Assembly (NCBI RefSeq): GCF_000224145.3
Contig: NC_020168.2
Location: forward strand, 2,942,080-3,006,079
Length of the DNA stretch: 64,000 bases
From: Ciona intestinalis
Lineage: Eukaryota; Chordata; Ascidiacea; Phlebobranchia; Cionidae
Direction of reading: 5' to 3'
This document shows, in pieces, positions 1 through 11,628 of this stretch (its first letter is position 1; every line of letters begins with the position of its first letter). The translations under genes and the position numbers were made by a program. The notes beneath the pieces are model-generated. The model was given only the letters and a program-made list of their open reading frames with translations. It ran no database searches and was not told where the DNA came from.

Positions 1-3000
1 AATAAAAAAGCTTAGGTTCCGATATTTTTTCAAGGAAGTCAAAAGTAGCCACATATCAGTACCAGCTATCTAAACAAGTTATATACATCAAGTCACATAC
101 AGTTGATATTCTTCACTTAACTTATAAATTTTTATTTGAAGTACTGACCTCTCCATTAAGATACAGCAGATCAAACGCATAAATGCAAACTTGCACTTTA
201 ATTGTTGATAAATCAGCATCTTTCCTTTTTCTGGTACTTAACACCTGAATTAAAAAAAAATAATTCAAAAGTTTTGTTTATTAATATTTAATAAGCCATG
301 TAAACATTTGCACCAATGTGCCCTCTGGTCTAACTCCTAGTGGTGTCTACAAAACCCATATAGAATAGAAAACAATTAACTGTAAGAGTGTTTATGCAGA
401 TTTAACAAAGTAAGTTATAAACATTAAAGTCATGCCTGGAAGGGTAGGATTTGCTTCTTATCTGTATCCCATGCCACTGCTTCTGAATCAATAACACACG
501 ATGTCACTTCATCCTTTAGCATCTGGAATATATAATAGAACCTGATTAACACAATATAAGTAAGGCATGAATGCTACTTATTTTATCTTTGCATGACCGG
601 AATACGACAGTCGTTATAAAACAGGTTTTAATACACCTCGTGCCAGCTTACTAGTTACCATGTATGTTTCTTTGTGGGTGAAGATTGTGCAATAATGGAA
701 TGGGAAAAATAACTTACTGCTGGAACTCTTGAGATAATATCTGGGTACTTGGATGTGTTATTTTCCTGGTTTCTGCTGTATATCCGAACCTAAAAAAGAT
801 TAAAAATACAATTTGTGCAATTGATGCCATTTCTAAAGCGGGTCAAAAATTAGTTAAACTTATTTTGCAATTTTCGTCTAAATAAAACCTGGTGCTTCAA
901 AATGCTGGAGATTAAATAATTAAATGTCCTATTATAATGTAATTCATCATATTTATCTTATTAATAATCCTTACCAAAAATGACCCAAAATATTTTCCTA
1001 CGTTTTTTAAACATGTATGGAATTTATCACAACTAACAATATATCACAAATTATCCATCTTTTGCTGATAGGGTGTTCAATAAAAAAAGAAACATAACTT
1101 TTACCTCTCCCCCTTCAAGTAGATGTATCTGTGCACGCTCTCCATCATATTTGTATTCGCATGTGAACTCACTTTTATCGAAACGATTAAAAACTTCAGA
1201 AACACCTTTTGTTGGATGTGCCAACATTGGCTTAAGTGGAATACCTGGATTTAAAAGAAAATTAGTAAGACGATTAAAACAAGCTTTGACTAAGGTATCC
1301 AGCGCCGTAGCACAGTTGGTTAGCGCGCCTGCCACCAACCCAGAGGTTAGGTCCAAGGCTTTTCGCCACTACCACTGCGGGTGTATGTGTCTTTGGGCAA
1401 GACACTTATTGGCAATTGCTCCAACCCAGTGGTTGCTAATGGGTTGTTCAAATTATTAACCACATATAAACAGAAATGAAAAAACGCCCCAAAAAATAAT
1501 TACCTAAAAAGTAACATACTTGGTAATTCATGAGCTGGCATGAGGTGTATGAAACAGAACACCTGTATTATAACAACTGTCGTTTTCCAGCAACAGGAGG
1601 ATAAAGTAAGTTGCATTTATTCATTTATATAAATATATTAAAGCAAAGATGTTGCCATACACACCTGGTGTAAGTCTGCAGTGATCTGGCAACTTATCCA
1701 CCCCATGTTCAAGCATTGTTTTGATAACAATATCGTAGTTTGGAAGTTCACTAGAAAGACATTGTTATTAAATTATTTAAATTTTGCTTAATTTTTTCCG
1801 AAAACAAAAAACAATGCTATTTCACTAATAAGTACGTAATTATTTTCTTTTGAAATATATATGATGCACAATATGTCAGAAACGATTAAAACAGTATTTT
1901 AGCCATATTGTTGTTTTGCACTTAACATACCTGTATGTAGTCTTCACAATAAGAGCCTTTTCATCCATTTTTGATTTCAAAGTTTCGGCAGGAATTTTTT
2001 CACCAGCGTTTATAATAGCGGGCGGAAAATCTAAAATTATTTCAATCAAGAAACTGCTAACATTGTAACACTTACCTAATCTGTGTAGACAATGTTCCTA
2101 CTTGGGTTGAATCTAACAATACCTATTTAAGCACCAGACGCAGTGGCAAAGTGGTTGAAGCGCTTGTCTCTAACCCAGAGGTATGGGTTCAAGGCTCTAC
2201 GCTGCTACCATTGTGGGCGTATGTGTCCTTGGGTAAGACGCTTAACGGCAATTGCTCCAACCCAGTGGTCACTAATGGGTTGTCCAAATTATCAGGCACA
2301 CATAAAAAAATAATCTCCTTAAAAGAACATACTTGGTAACTCGATGTGTGAAACAGAACACTGTGTTTAACAACTGCGTTTTCCAGCCACACAAAAATAA
2401 GGTGAGTAACATTACAGTAGAAACGATTTGTACATACAGTAAAAAAAATGACTTCAGTTCTCCTTTAATATTATTACCTTGTCCTGGTGGTGTCAAATAC
2501 GCTGCATTAGCAATTGCAACTAAGACTGATTGTTCAGCCAAACCAATCCTCAGTTTTCCACCAAGGGACCTAGATAAGAACTAAATTAGAATCCAAATAA
2601 ACTCATAAATGCTACATGAACTTGTTTACCTCATCAAGTATCTTGCTTCACAATGTTTGCATGCAACCAGCAAACTTTTAACAAGGGAAACTTTCTGGCT
2701 CATGGACTATGGAAAAAATAAGGTTAAATATAAAACTGGTCTGTAGTGGAGTTTAATACTTTAAAGCTGGTAAAGGTACCCTAACTGTTTCCCAAAAGCA
2801 TGTAATACTGTTGGCAGAAAAATGAACACTATATGTAAGTTAATTTTATTGAAATAATCAGGAAAATTAGAGTAAACAGTAGTCTGGTCTTTTGGTACAT
2901 TTTGATATACTCAATAAAATGCTTTAAAAATACAAACATTAGTATCAAATATTTGCAACATACTTATTATATATTTTGGGAGAAAATAACAATTAACCAG

Positions 3001-6000
3001 GTTACGAAAAAAATAGAAGCCTTACCGAGCCTCCAGAAATTGCTGCAATCTGTTTCAGTTTTTTAAACACGCCATCTACAGTTAAAGCAGCTGGTGTGAA
3101 CATCATCTTCTGGTTGCTTCTGCTGTTCTGTAAATAGATAAATGACAATGTGTAAACATTTTCTATACAAACATGACAGTCCATGTATAAGATATCGCTT
3201 TCAAGTAGTTAAAATGAAACAAGTTATTGTGCAATTTTGTACTTAATAATTAAAAAAGTACAAAACAAAAAGTATATGAAAAATTAGTGGTGCTAATTGG
3301 CCCTTAGCTCAAGTCAGCTGTAGCAATAAAAAAGAATAGTCAAATGAATGAGTACTGTCAATTGAATGTATGGTCAAATCTCAAATGAATGCATAAATAC
3401 ACTCAAATGCCTATGCGTGAATTAATAGTTAAAAGAATGAATACTGTCTTCTGTCAAGTGTCAACTAAATAAATGAATAGTCAAATGAATGCATGTACAG
3501 ACAAATGAATGAATACATTTAAATACGTTAGTGAATAGTCAAATGAATGAATGCAATAAACTGAATGAATGTAGACAAATGAGTAAATACAGTAAATTGA
3601 ATGAATACAGTCAAATGAGTAAATACAGTTGTATAGATGAAAAAAATGAAATACATTGAACTAATAAAAAGGTCAACCACAAAACTCACCTCAGCTACAA
3701 GTCCCAAATCTCCAGTGTTGCCGACATCAACTTTAATTTTAGCGATGTTGCGGCCTGTTGCCTCGGCAACTGCTTTCATAAGCAAGTTTTCTCCTGTGCA
3801 AGAAGTGTCAACAAATTTCTATCAAAGTTTCCATTAGAACAAATTTAACAACTGGCCAACTAACACAATATGAGAGAAAACATTTCTTGAACTAACAAGT
3901 GTTTCGTATAAAGCATTGGTAAGTATAAATGGTTCAAAGCAGTGCTTTACAAATTTTTTACACATAGCACAATAAAAAAGTTTAAAATTTATATTTTAAC
4001 CCTTTAACTGCCGCCTATTTTTTCAAAATTTTTAATTTTTGACCAGGTATCATCTAATTGGATTTTGTAGCCAAACTATAGCAGTTAGAGCAAAACATGC
4101 TATAGAAAGTTTGAAGAGTATAAAATTCTTTTCAACTTCATATTTTTAATTTTTTGATGACGTCATCAAAATAACGATGACGTCATAATGAATTTTTCAA
4201 TATAGAATATTTCAGGAATGAACAAAAATATCCAAAAGTAATGCATTGCAAACTTAATCAGGATCAAATTATCTTTCTTTTGATGTATAAAATGTACTTC
4301 TAGCATGTTCATACAGGTAAAAATCTCATAAAGAGCCATTGGCGTCATACTTTCAGCCTCCTAATGATGGTGCTATTGGTGCTTTTGACAAACTTATTGT
4401 TTTCAGTGAATAAAGTAAATTGTGGTCTGTTGTATTCATCAATGAGGCTCTAGAAAACACAAATTCAATAACAAAACAAAGTAAATAACAAAGCTTTGAA
4501 ACATCCAAACATAGTTTGAAGTGTCCTCAGGATGATTCGCTTGATTTTTATTGAAAGGAAGTAAAGTTTCCTCACTTCAATATCCTATAGGTCCTATTTC
4601 NNNNNNNNNNNNNNNNNNNNNNNNNNNNNNNNNNNNNNNNNNNNNNNNNNAATACCAGCTCATTCAACAAATAAAAGCAAAGAAAATGCAAGCCTATATG
4701 TCCCAGTGTCCATTTGAGCTACTTTGTACAAAAATTCTGTTCTAGTACCCCTACAATGAGTTTTCAAAGCTAAAAATGCTTTGCGAAGCCTAAACAACGC
4801 TTGAATACAAGGGGAATCCCCTACTGCAACTCCGAATTGGCGCAAACAGGAGATTTCAGCAAAATTGGGGACATAACTAAAGGAAAATGGCTAAATTTGG
4901 CTAAAAATCTTCAAAAACTTTGACAAAACAATACTCAAAATGTTTAAATACGTTGATATATTTTTTATTGCTGAAATCAAAAGGAAATTGCTTCCTCTTT
5001 CAAATGAAACCAAATTTGGGATCGATAATGGAGAAATGACCACAAAATCGCCGTTTAAGTGACGTGTGGTCCCAGAGCGACTTTAGTCGCCATGGGCAGT
5101 TAAAGAGTTAAGGGGTATTTTTGCTCCCAAATAACAGCAGCACAGACCAAAAAAGCGAATAACAACTACTACCAATTAAATTAAATTCATAAAAACTATA
5201 CATTGTGACGTGTTTTGTTGCATTTCTGCCTTTTTGGCAAATATATTCCCAAAACTTAAAATGTAGCAAATTTGGTGCAAACCTATGCCAAGCTCAATTC
5301 CTTCATAAGCTGGTGCAAGTTTATTGAGACTGAGGTATATACAAGTTATCAGCTCATTGGGAGACAGAGCGATCACACTTCGAAGAAAGTTGCTTAGAAT
5401 TTCAATCGTCCTTAATCTGTTGGAAATATTGTAATAAATTGTTTAAAACTATTTAGGACCCAAAAGAATATAATTAAATAAGTTTGAACAGTTATCTGGT
5501 TAACGGAAAAAATAGTAAGTTTTTTATAAAGTAATTTAATAAGCTTTTTAAAAACCAATCTACATTACTTGTGAATATGTGATGTAAACAACATTTACCT
5601 TCCAGAGGTTTCTTCAATGAGACTAAAAGTTCTTGCGAGAGCCAAATATGGTACTCTGTAAAAAAGGGTGTTTATTAAAGCCTAATAAACTATAATATAA
5701 TTTGATGTAAAAGTTATGTCATTTTACAGAAAATGACTTGCATATAGTGTCAAAATTGTTATAAAATAGGTTCATCTTTTAATATTTCTGTAAAATTTTA
5801 CTTTTTTTATTAACTTGATTGCACTAAAAAATTTCCAAAATTTAGTAGCCAAAACTTATTTTATAAAAAGTTAAGTAAAAATTTACTTTTTTCCATTTTC
5901 CCAACAAGCATGATCCACTGGATGATAATTCTTCCTTCCAGGATTATATGCATCTGGTTTGATCTTCTTCTCATCATTATCTTCAGGAGCAACATCTTTG

Positions 6001-8670
6001 GACTGGAAGAAGCTGGAACTGTGTGACCCATGAAAAAAAATAATAAAAAAAAAACTATGTAAACTCTTCACACATAGAGATATTTAATTAGTAATTAGTA
6101 AATATTCTCTTGGTTTGAAATACAATAGCCTGTATTAGGGTAGGGGAAGATGGGACGCCTATTTATTCTCGTGAAAAAACAAAAACATTCAAATAATTAT
6201 AAACTCGTATCCTCACGACTCGCATAGACTGTTGTTAATTGTTTAAAACTAGATCAGGATATTGGAATATAATGTGCTAAGGGTGTCCCATCTTGCCCAC
6301 AGGTCTCTATATGTTTACAGATTTAGAATATTCAACATTATTAAAATTGAACCTACAATTTCTTGGGTGGTTTTGCGGCTGGTGTTGAGTCTTGTTTTTC
6401 TTTTTTCGGCGATGTTTTTGTCGATTTTTTTGACTTGGAATTTGTGTTGGGTGACTTCTTTACTGCTGTCTTCTTTTGGGATGCAGGACTTTTAGTTTTA
6501 TTTGGAGATACTTCAGTTTTAGCCTCTTTATCAGATGAGCTCTCATGTTTTGGAGATTTCGGTTTAGTCTTCTTTGAAGAAGTGTCAGGTGTAACTTTGT
6601 GATCCGAGTCAGAGTTTGATCCTTCATTTATCGACTCAGTGACATTATTTTCCTCTCTTTCACCACTTTCTTGTACATCAGATGCTTCTACTTCCATGCT
6701 CTTAGTTTAAAACATTTTTTTTTCATTAAATGCAATAAGTATACAAAAAAGAAATAAAATAAACAATTTAAAAAAAGTTTTATAACTTTATAAATGAATT
6801 CAATTTCTTACTAAGCAACTATTATACTCATTTCTACAACAAAGGTGGTGGCGAACATTCATGCGACAAGCAATTTCAGTACTTTTTTAAAAACCAACAA
6901 TTTTATAATAATAACACAGTAGTAGTAGTAGTGATGTAAATTAGATTTACCCTTCCATTTATTTTGAATTTTTCCCATCATCTTTTTTGATATTAGATAC
7001 AATAAACCTGTGGGCCTTCCTTAACTATTCCCCAGTAAAGAACATTTTAAGTCATAACTCATTGGACAATTTGTTTAAGAACTTGCTTGAAGAGTTTGTT
7101 ATACCACAACTATTCAACTAGAACTTTAATTTTAATACAAAAAAAAATACAAAAAAATATAAATAAAAGCTTCACAAACCTCATCTTCCACCTCTTTATC
7201 TTTACCCGGCTCCTCTTTCACTTCATCTTTCATCTCGTTTTCCTCCGGACTTGAATTCCCGTTCATCTTCAAACGTTTTGAAGCTTGGAAACTTTTACGA
7301 GCTGTTTACAACAAATAATCATAATAATAATTAATAACTTTATTTGTCTCTTCGATTACGATAGCGAAGATTTAAAAATATATTTTAAACAAAAAGAAAA
7401 GATTTAGTGACAAAATAAGTTGGTAAAACACGCTTACGGTTGAAAACATATTTACATTTAATTGGGAGAAAATAAGCGTGGTCGCTACACCTAGCTTTTA
7501 CTTTAACAATTTCGGAAAAATACTTTTAATAATTTAAAATATTTACATATATATATATATTAAACCATTATGATGACTCCAACGTTACACAATTTTATTG
7601 CCTTTAAAATTTGTTAATTATATTTTACATACACAAATACCATCAAGAGTCAAGGCATCTAACTAACCAGTTTTTCTTTTCACCGTTCCATTAGGAGTAA
7701 CTTTAACATCACGTGGTGGATTCGGAACTCCATCAGAATCGCTCTAAATAAATAAGCAATTATTAATTTCAATTTTCCTTTGCTATGTTTTTTATTTGAG
7801 CAGTGGTGCTTACAGGGCATAGGTAGCAAGGTAGGGATGCACATTACAGAATAATTAGCCGTTCTAAGATATTCATAGGGTTATTTATCTCAAAAATCAA
7901 AATTGTTAAAAACAAAATGAAACACCTAGCAAAAATGTTTCCTGTTCAGCAAAAGTATTTGTCTCCAGACTTACTAAAAGTAGGGTGGGGTAAAATGAGA
8001 CAAGTTTGCTCCCCATTTGGTGGTAAACAAAGCATTTTTACAGAATTATATATCTTAGCCCTACAACTCTCAAACAGCCTTGTTAATTGTTTAAAGTTGC
8101 TGGAAAATGTAGGTTTAGGTGCTAACCGTATCCCATCTTACCCCACAGTATAATAACTGTTCAGAATTTCACACAGTGTATCAACCTACCCCAGATTCTT
8201 TTGCCTTAAACTGGTTAAGATTAACTTTCCTTGTTGAGGAAGGTGACTTCCTGGGAGGAGGAGTTTTTGATCTTTCGACGGCATCCATTTCTTCTTCAGA
8301 TGAATCCGAGATCAAAGCTTGTGCTTTCCTCTTTTTTATCTTCACAGGTGACTCTATGTTTTTTATCTTTTTCGGATTCGGAACTGACTTTTTCGGTGAA
8401 CTAACAGGAGAATTTTCTGAGGGAAGAAGTTTTACAGGAGAACTTTCCGAAGCAGATTTTTTTGAAGGTGACTTTTTCGAAGGCGAATTTTTTAAAGGAG
8501 ACTTCACATTTTCCTGCTTGGTGGAACTTTTGTTTTGTAAAGTTGCAGGTGGAGATTTTTTCGACGGTTTGCTGCCGAAAAATGACCTGTGGAAAATTAA
8601 AAGTATGTGAAAAAAGTGGGATCACTTTTGCTACTCTACTTTATACTTACGCAATGGATTTTTGAGGCAT
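1..8670 (-). CDS. LIG1: DNA ligase I (LIG1), 5' part of gene; catalytic C-terminus lies off the left edge
   Basis: ATP-dependent replicative DNA ligase that seals Okazaki-fragment nicks in the nucleus. I assembled 18 in-phase exons (746 codons): 8670-8651, 8586-8190, 7743-7668, 7301-7180, 6700-6357, 6018-5887, 5655-5599, 5416-5283, 3793-3690, 3127-3026, 2706-2630, 2569-2478, 2030-1931, 1750-1665, 1244-1105, 789-718, 522-436, 244-149. The start is fixed by a PCNA-binding PIP box (QKSIASFF, residues 3-10) that spans intron 1. Exons 2-5 encode a long Lys/Ser/Pro-rich disordered tail with KSPSKK-type repeats. The DNA-binding domain follows from YHPVDHACW onward. The nucleotidyl-transfer motif is KYDGER, with the catalytic Lys near residue 646, later than in human because of the long tail. 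Motif III (DSEAVAWD) and [11 protein letters not shown] are present; motifs IV-VI are outside the window. Intron 17 has a GC donor. Introns carry SINEs, MITEs, a TTAA-flanked element and the assembly gap. Confidence 0.96.
565..690 (-). mobile_element. tRNA-derived composite SINE, 3' part
   Basis: Reverse-strand copy of the 3' half shared by all SINE copies here: the 'gacagtcgttataa' block and the 'cacctcgtgccagctta' block. It lies in the LIG1 intron between exons 16 and 17. Confidence 0.75.
1300..1626 (+). mobile_element. tRNA-derived composite SINE, near full length
   Basis: The tRNA-like head has an A-box-like segment (TAGCACAGTTGGTTAGCGC) and a B-box-like segment near 1345. A body with 'gggcaagacactta' and 'aacccagtggt' follows, then the 3' block ending 'ataaagtaagttgcattt'. 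It sits in LIG1 intron 14. The architecture matches what I remember of Ciona Cics-1. Confidence 0.85.
2133..2420 (+). mobile_element. tRNA-derived composite SINE, near full length
   Basis: Head 'cgcagtggcaaagtggttg', B-box-like GGTTCAAGGCT at about 2189, then the standard body and 3' block. It lies in LIG1 intron 12. Confidence 0.82.
3333..3655. repeat. degenerate AATGA-type minisatellite in LIG1 intron 9
   Basis: Imperfect direct repeats of roughly 16-20 bases, built around 'tcaaatgaatgaatacagt', fill most of this stretch upstream (on the plus strand) of LIG1 exon 9. Units vary in length and sequence, so the array is old or slippage-prone. Confidence 0.6.
4000..5107. mobile_element. non-autonomous piggyBac-type element (TTAA-flanked, short inverted ends) in LIG1 intron 8
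   Basis: The left end reads CCCTTTAACTGCCG and the right end, read inward, CTCTTTAACTGCCC: a nearly perfect 13-14 bp terminal inverted repeat. Both ends abut TTAA (3996-3999 and 5108-5111), the target duplication typical of the piggyBac superfamily. No transposase-like frame is visible, so it would be a MITE-like derivative about 1.1 kb long, including 50 gap bases. Family assignment rests only on the TTAA and the end sequences. Confidence 0.6.
4601..4650. other. assembly gap (50 N)
   Basis: Fifty undefined bases inside LIG1 intron 8 and inside the TTAA-flanked element. The true length is unknown. Confidence 0.99.
6134..6302 (+). mobile_element. TA-flanked MITE (subfamily A)
   Basis: Inverted ends 'agggtaggggaagatgggac' and 'gtgtcccatcttgccca' bound the conserved interior with a 'gttgttaattgtttaaaac' core. 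It is inserted in LIG1 intron 5. Confidence 0.85.
7333..7494 (-). repeat. dispersed repeat R1, copy 1
   Basis: The reverse complement begins 'ctaggtgtagcgaccacgct' and ends 'gaagagacaaataaagtta'. It aligns along its whole length with 23233-23400 and in part with 46481-46590. No coding frame or inverted ends are apparent. It lies in LIG1 intron 3. Confidence 0.7.
7978..8152 (+). mobile_element. TA-flanked MITE (subfamily B)
   Basis: Ends read 'tagggtggggtaaaatgaga' and 'tatcccatcttaccccaca'. The interior differs from subfamily A near the 3' end ('tttaggtgctaac'). It lies in LIG1 intron 2. Confidence 0.8.
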
Positions 8671-8976
8671 TGTAGCGCTTGGTATTCTTAGTATCTCTCT
8701 TAACCTATCCGTCCCAAACTGTTTCAAACAAAAAAGATTCCTGTTCTGTAATCTTTTAGAATGTTGCCACAAACTTGTGGCTTGAAAAGGTGAGATTACA
8801 CAACAGTTGTAAGTCTTTACATGCCACGTCAGTAACAACTTTATTGATCTACCAATTAACATACGAGTGACGCTGAGTTTGTTAAAAGTTCACAAATTAT
8901 AAGTGGTTTCGATATTTTTCACGCAGCGCAAGCTACAAACAGATCAAAAAAATAACAAAGAGTTGTTGGTGCTTTA

Positions 8977-9133
8977 GTGAAGAGTCTTCCCCCACCTTAT
9001 TTTCTAACCCCTATAACCACTAACTACTAACCCCTATAACCAATAAGCCCCTAACTATCAACAACACCTAACCTCCTAACCTAGGGGTTAGGGGTTAGTG
9101 GTTGGCAAATAAGGTGGGGGGAAGACTCTTCAC
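8977..9133. mobile_element. foldback (long inverted repeat) MITE with TA duplication
   Basis: A 157 bp element that is almost one hairpin. The left arm begins GTGAAGAGTCTTCCCCCACC and the right arm is its near-perfect inverse, ending GACTCTTCAC. TA flanks both ends (8975-8976, 9134-9135). The arms continue into 'taacccctataaccacta' repeats. A lone related end occurs near 25135-25180. Confidence 0.8.
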
Positions 9134-9508
9134 TAGCACTGAGTTGTCTAATAGAGCTCTTAATTCTACAGAATATTTATCACACGTTGGACTGATTTTA
9201 TCCAATATTCAATTGCTAATTATAAGAAGCATCTTGAGTAAATCAATGTAATATTACATTATAGCAAATCCCAAAATAAATGCAAATGTTTCCCGCGAAA
9301 ACCACAGCCATAAATATCCCATCTTGGTTGCTTTATGAAGAGAGCAATGAATTAGGTTGATATTGCTTATGTGTGATTCGAGTTGCACATATACTTTAAT
9401 TTTGTTTAGGCCTCGAAATGCATTGGTTGGGTATTATTAAAAAGCTTGTTTTTATACTCTCTTTTGGGGGGCTTCTGTACGAGATTTAATTATTATTTAA
9501 AAGTTGAT

Positions 9509-9702
9509 ATAGTAAGGTGGGAGAATATGGGACACCTTTCTATATTATTTTTTGTCCCATTTGGTAGTAAACAAAAAGCATTTAAAGATTACAAAACCAT
9601 ATCTTTACGACATCCATAGACCGTTGTTAATTGTTTAAAACACGATCAAGATATTTCGACAGTATGTGCTTAAGGTGTCCCATCTTCCCCACCCTGCTAT
9701 AT
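9509..9702 (+). mobile_element. TA-flanked MITE (subfamily A)
   Basis: Full-length copy with 'aggtgggagaatatgggaca' at the left end, 'ggtgtcccatcttccccacc' at the right end, and the intact 'tttggtagtaaacaaa' interior. Confidence 0.88.
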
Positions 9703-9963
9703 AGTCTAAAAATACGTGCGAGTTAAATTGTCACGACATTGTATAACTGTGTGTAATAACTTATGTAAGAACGTTTACGATTTAATATCGACGTGTTGCA
9801 GGCTCTACCTTACTGGTCTGCAGCTCTGCAGGAGTTTGGTATTTGTACCAGCACTTAATTGGTATGCTCGTAAACTCTATTCGTACCTCAGTATCATGGC
9901 ACTGTTCCATTCGTAGCAGTTAATACAATACCCAAAACAAGCATACCAGAGTCTGCATATACT

Positions 9964-10150
9964 GTAAAGTGGGGTAAAATGGGAGATGATTTCATTCAAT
10001 TTCCTCGTCTCATTTGGTATTAAACAAAGAATATAGGCAGAATTATATATTTTGTGGCTCCACGAATCTAAAAGCCCGTTGTAGTTCGTAACACGTTTAA
10101 AAAATATCCGATTTAGGTGCAAACGGTAACCCATATTACCCCACGGTGCT
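9964..10150 (+). mobile_element. TA-flanked MITE (subfamily B)
   Basis: Ends 'agtggggtaaaatgggaga' and 'taacccatattaccccacg' with the subfamily-B interior. It lies only a few bases from the next MITE. Confidence 0.8.
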
Positions 10151-10155
10151 AAAAT

Positions 10156-10350
10156 ATAGTAGAATGGAGAAAGATGGGACACCTTTTTATTCTATTTTCT
10201 CGTCCCATTTGGTAGTAAACAAAGAACATTCAAGTAATTACAAAACCCATTCCTTACGCCCCCCCCCCATTACCGTTGTTAATTGTTTGAAACACCTTCA
10301 GCATACTTAAATATTATGTGCTAAAGGTGTCCCGTCTTCTCCCTACTATA
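10156..10350 (+). mobile_element. TA-flanked MITE (subfamily A)
   Basis: Left end 'tagaatggagaaagatggga', right end 'aaaggtgtcccgtcttctcc'. It sits next to the subfamily-B copy, giving a tandem pair in the same orientation. Confidence 0.85.
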
Positions 10351-10434
10351 ATGTTTTTGTACAGACTATGGTGCATTCAATACATCTAAGTTACAGCACC
10401 CAAAGCCTACCAGAGATGTATCTCCATATAGTTG

Positions 10435-10457
10435 TATATATATATATATATATATAT
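10435..10457. repeat. (TA)n microsatellite
   Basis: An uninterrupted run of about 11 TA units, read directly from the sequence. Confidence 0.9.
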
Positions 10458-11628
10458 CTATATGTGTATCTAGTATCGGCCGTGCAGCACCTAACATTTA
10501 ATCGATTTCTTGTATATGTTATTGTTGCCGCCTAAAACCACGGCATATGGTTGTATGCCTATGATACAGATACACTATTATTCTATCGAGTTCAATCTAC
10601 GTTACTTCATTTCTCCGGGGACTTGCCGTAATCACACTTTTAATGAATAAAAAGCTCCCTTCTACCACTAATCGATCGCTGAGGGTGATCTCATTAACTG
10701 AGGCACCTCTCTTCCCACGCCCAGCACGATCGCCACCCGTAACAATACGAAGAAACTTACTTTTTCAGCACTAAGTCTATTTTCCTACAGAAAATTCTCC
10801 CACTGGTTCACAACTCAAACCGAACGCCGCCTGGAAACGGAATACAAATCGAATCTTGGCTGGCGGCGATAAAAAATTAAAAGGTTTATCGACCGAAGGA
10901 AAGTTCGAACTATTTTTAACAAATGCGAGCAGTTTGGGGGTGGGCAGGAAAAGCCGCCAACGTTTATTGAAAAAAGGAACGGCGGTGAAATAAATACACA
11001 GAAATAGTCCCAAGGGGGCTACGCACAGCTAGAAGCGTGAAAGAAGACAACGATAAGTGAAATAAGAGCCAAACCTGCAGCAATCTACGTTATATTGATC
11101 ATTTCCCATAATAGATATAAGCTCATTTTCGTCCTCGCATTGCGAAAAAACTTAAAGTGTTGGAACTCACCAACGACTATATATGGACACAACGTTTAAG
11201 AAGCATGTTATAAGCAATGCAATTCACAGCAAAGTATTGGAAACGGTGTACGTTTATTTGATTCGAGGGAATGGCCGAAGTTGGTTCCACAGTGAAATGG
11301 CGAGAAAATTAACTTCTTTGTTGTTGTGGAATGCAGCTACTGACCATATATTACTTTTGTGCCGAGCAGCAACAAACCGTGGCTTTGCAGTTTCCAGTGT
11401 TTCAAAAGTAGCACCTCTACATAGATAAAAAAAACTTCCTTTTCTGATTGCAGCAAAGTGAGACGAAGTTCGCTGCAAATACGTCACCACTGCGGATAAA
11501 TACTATGTGTAGAACAAGTTATAAGACAAAGAATGGAATCAAACGGATACTGGTTACCCGCAACGTTCCTTTGGGGTAGTAGCGACGGGACAATGTGAAA
11601 AATAAACAAGAGTTTAGGTTATATGCGC

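Larger units (their letters stand above)
8671..11628. other. intergenic region between LIG1 and the UBE2QL1-like gene
   Basis: Holds the LIG1 promoter side, one foldback element, three MITEs and a TA microsatellite, listed separately. Short ORFs at 10777-11013 (-) and 11183-11428 (+) match nothing I recognise and lack splice-supported extensions. Otherwise I see nothing coding. Confidence 0.6.

Noticed and set aside
2151-2339. ORFs within SINE copies (also 24393-24660, 63461-63655)
   Set aside because: These are chance frames through the repeated SINE body and recur wherever the SINE does.
3333-3655. Possible CRISPR-like or regular repeat array
   Set aside because: Units are irregular and without unique spacers, in a eukaryotic intron; it is a degenerate minisatellite.
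6363-6602. Plus-strand ORFs over LIG1 exons (also 8119-8610 and 39130-39468 over USP10)
   Set aside because: They are antisense shadows of Lys/Ser-rich coding exons.
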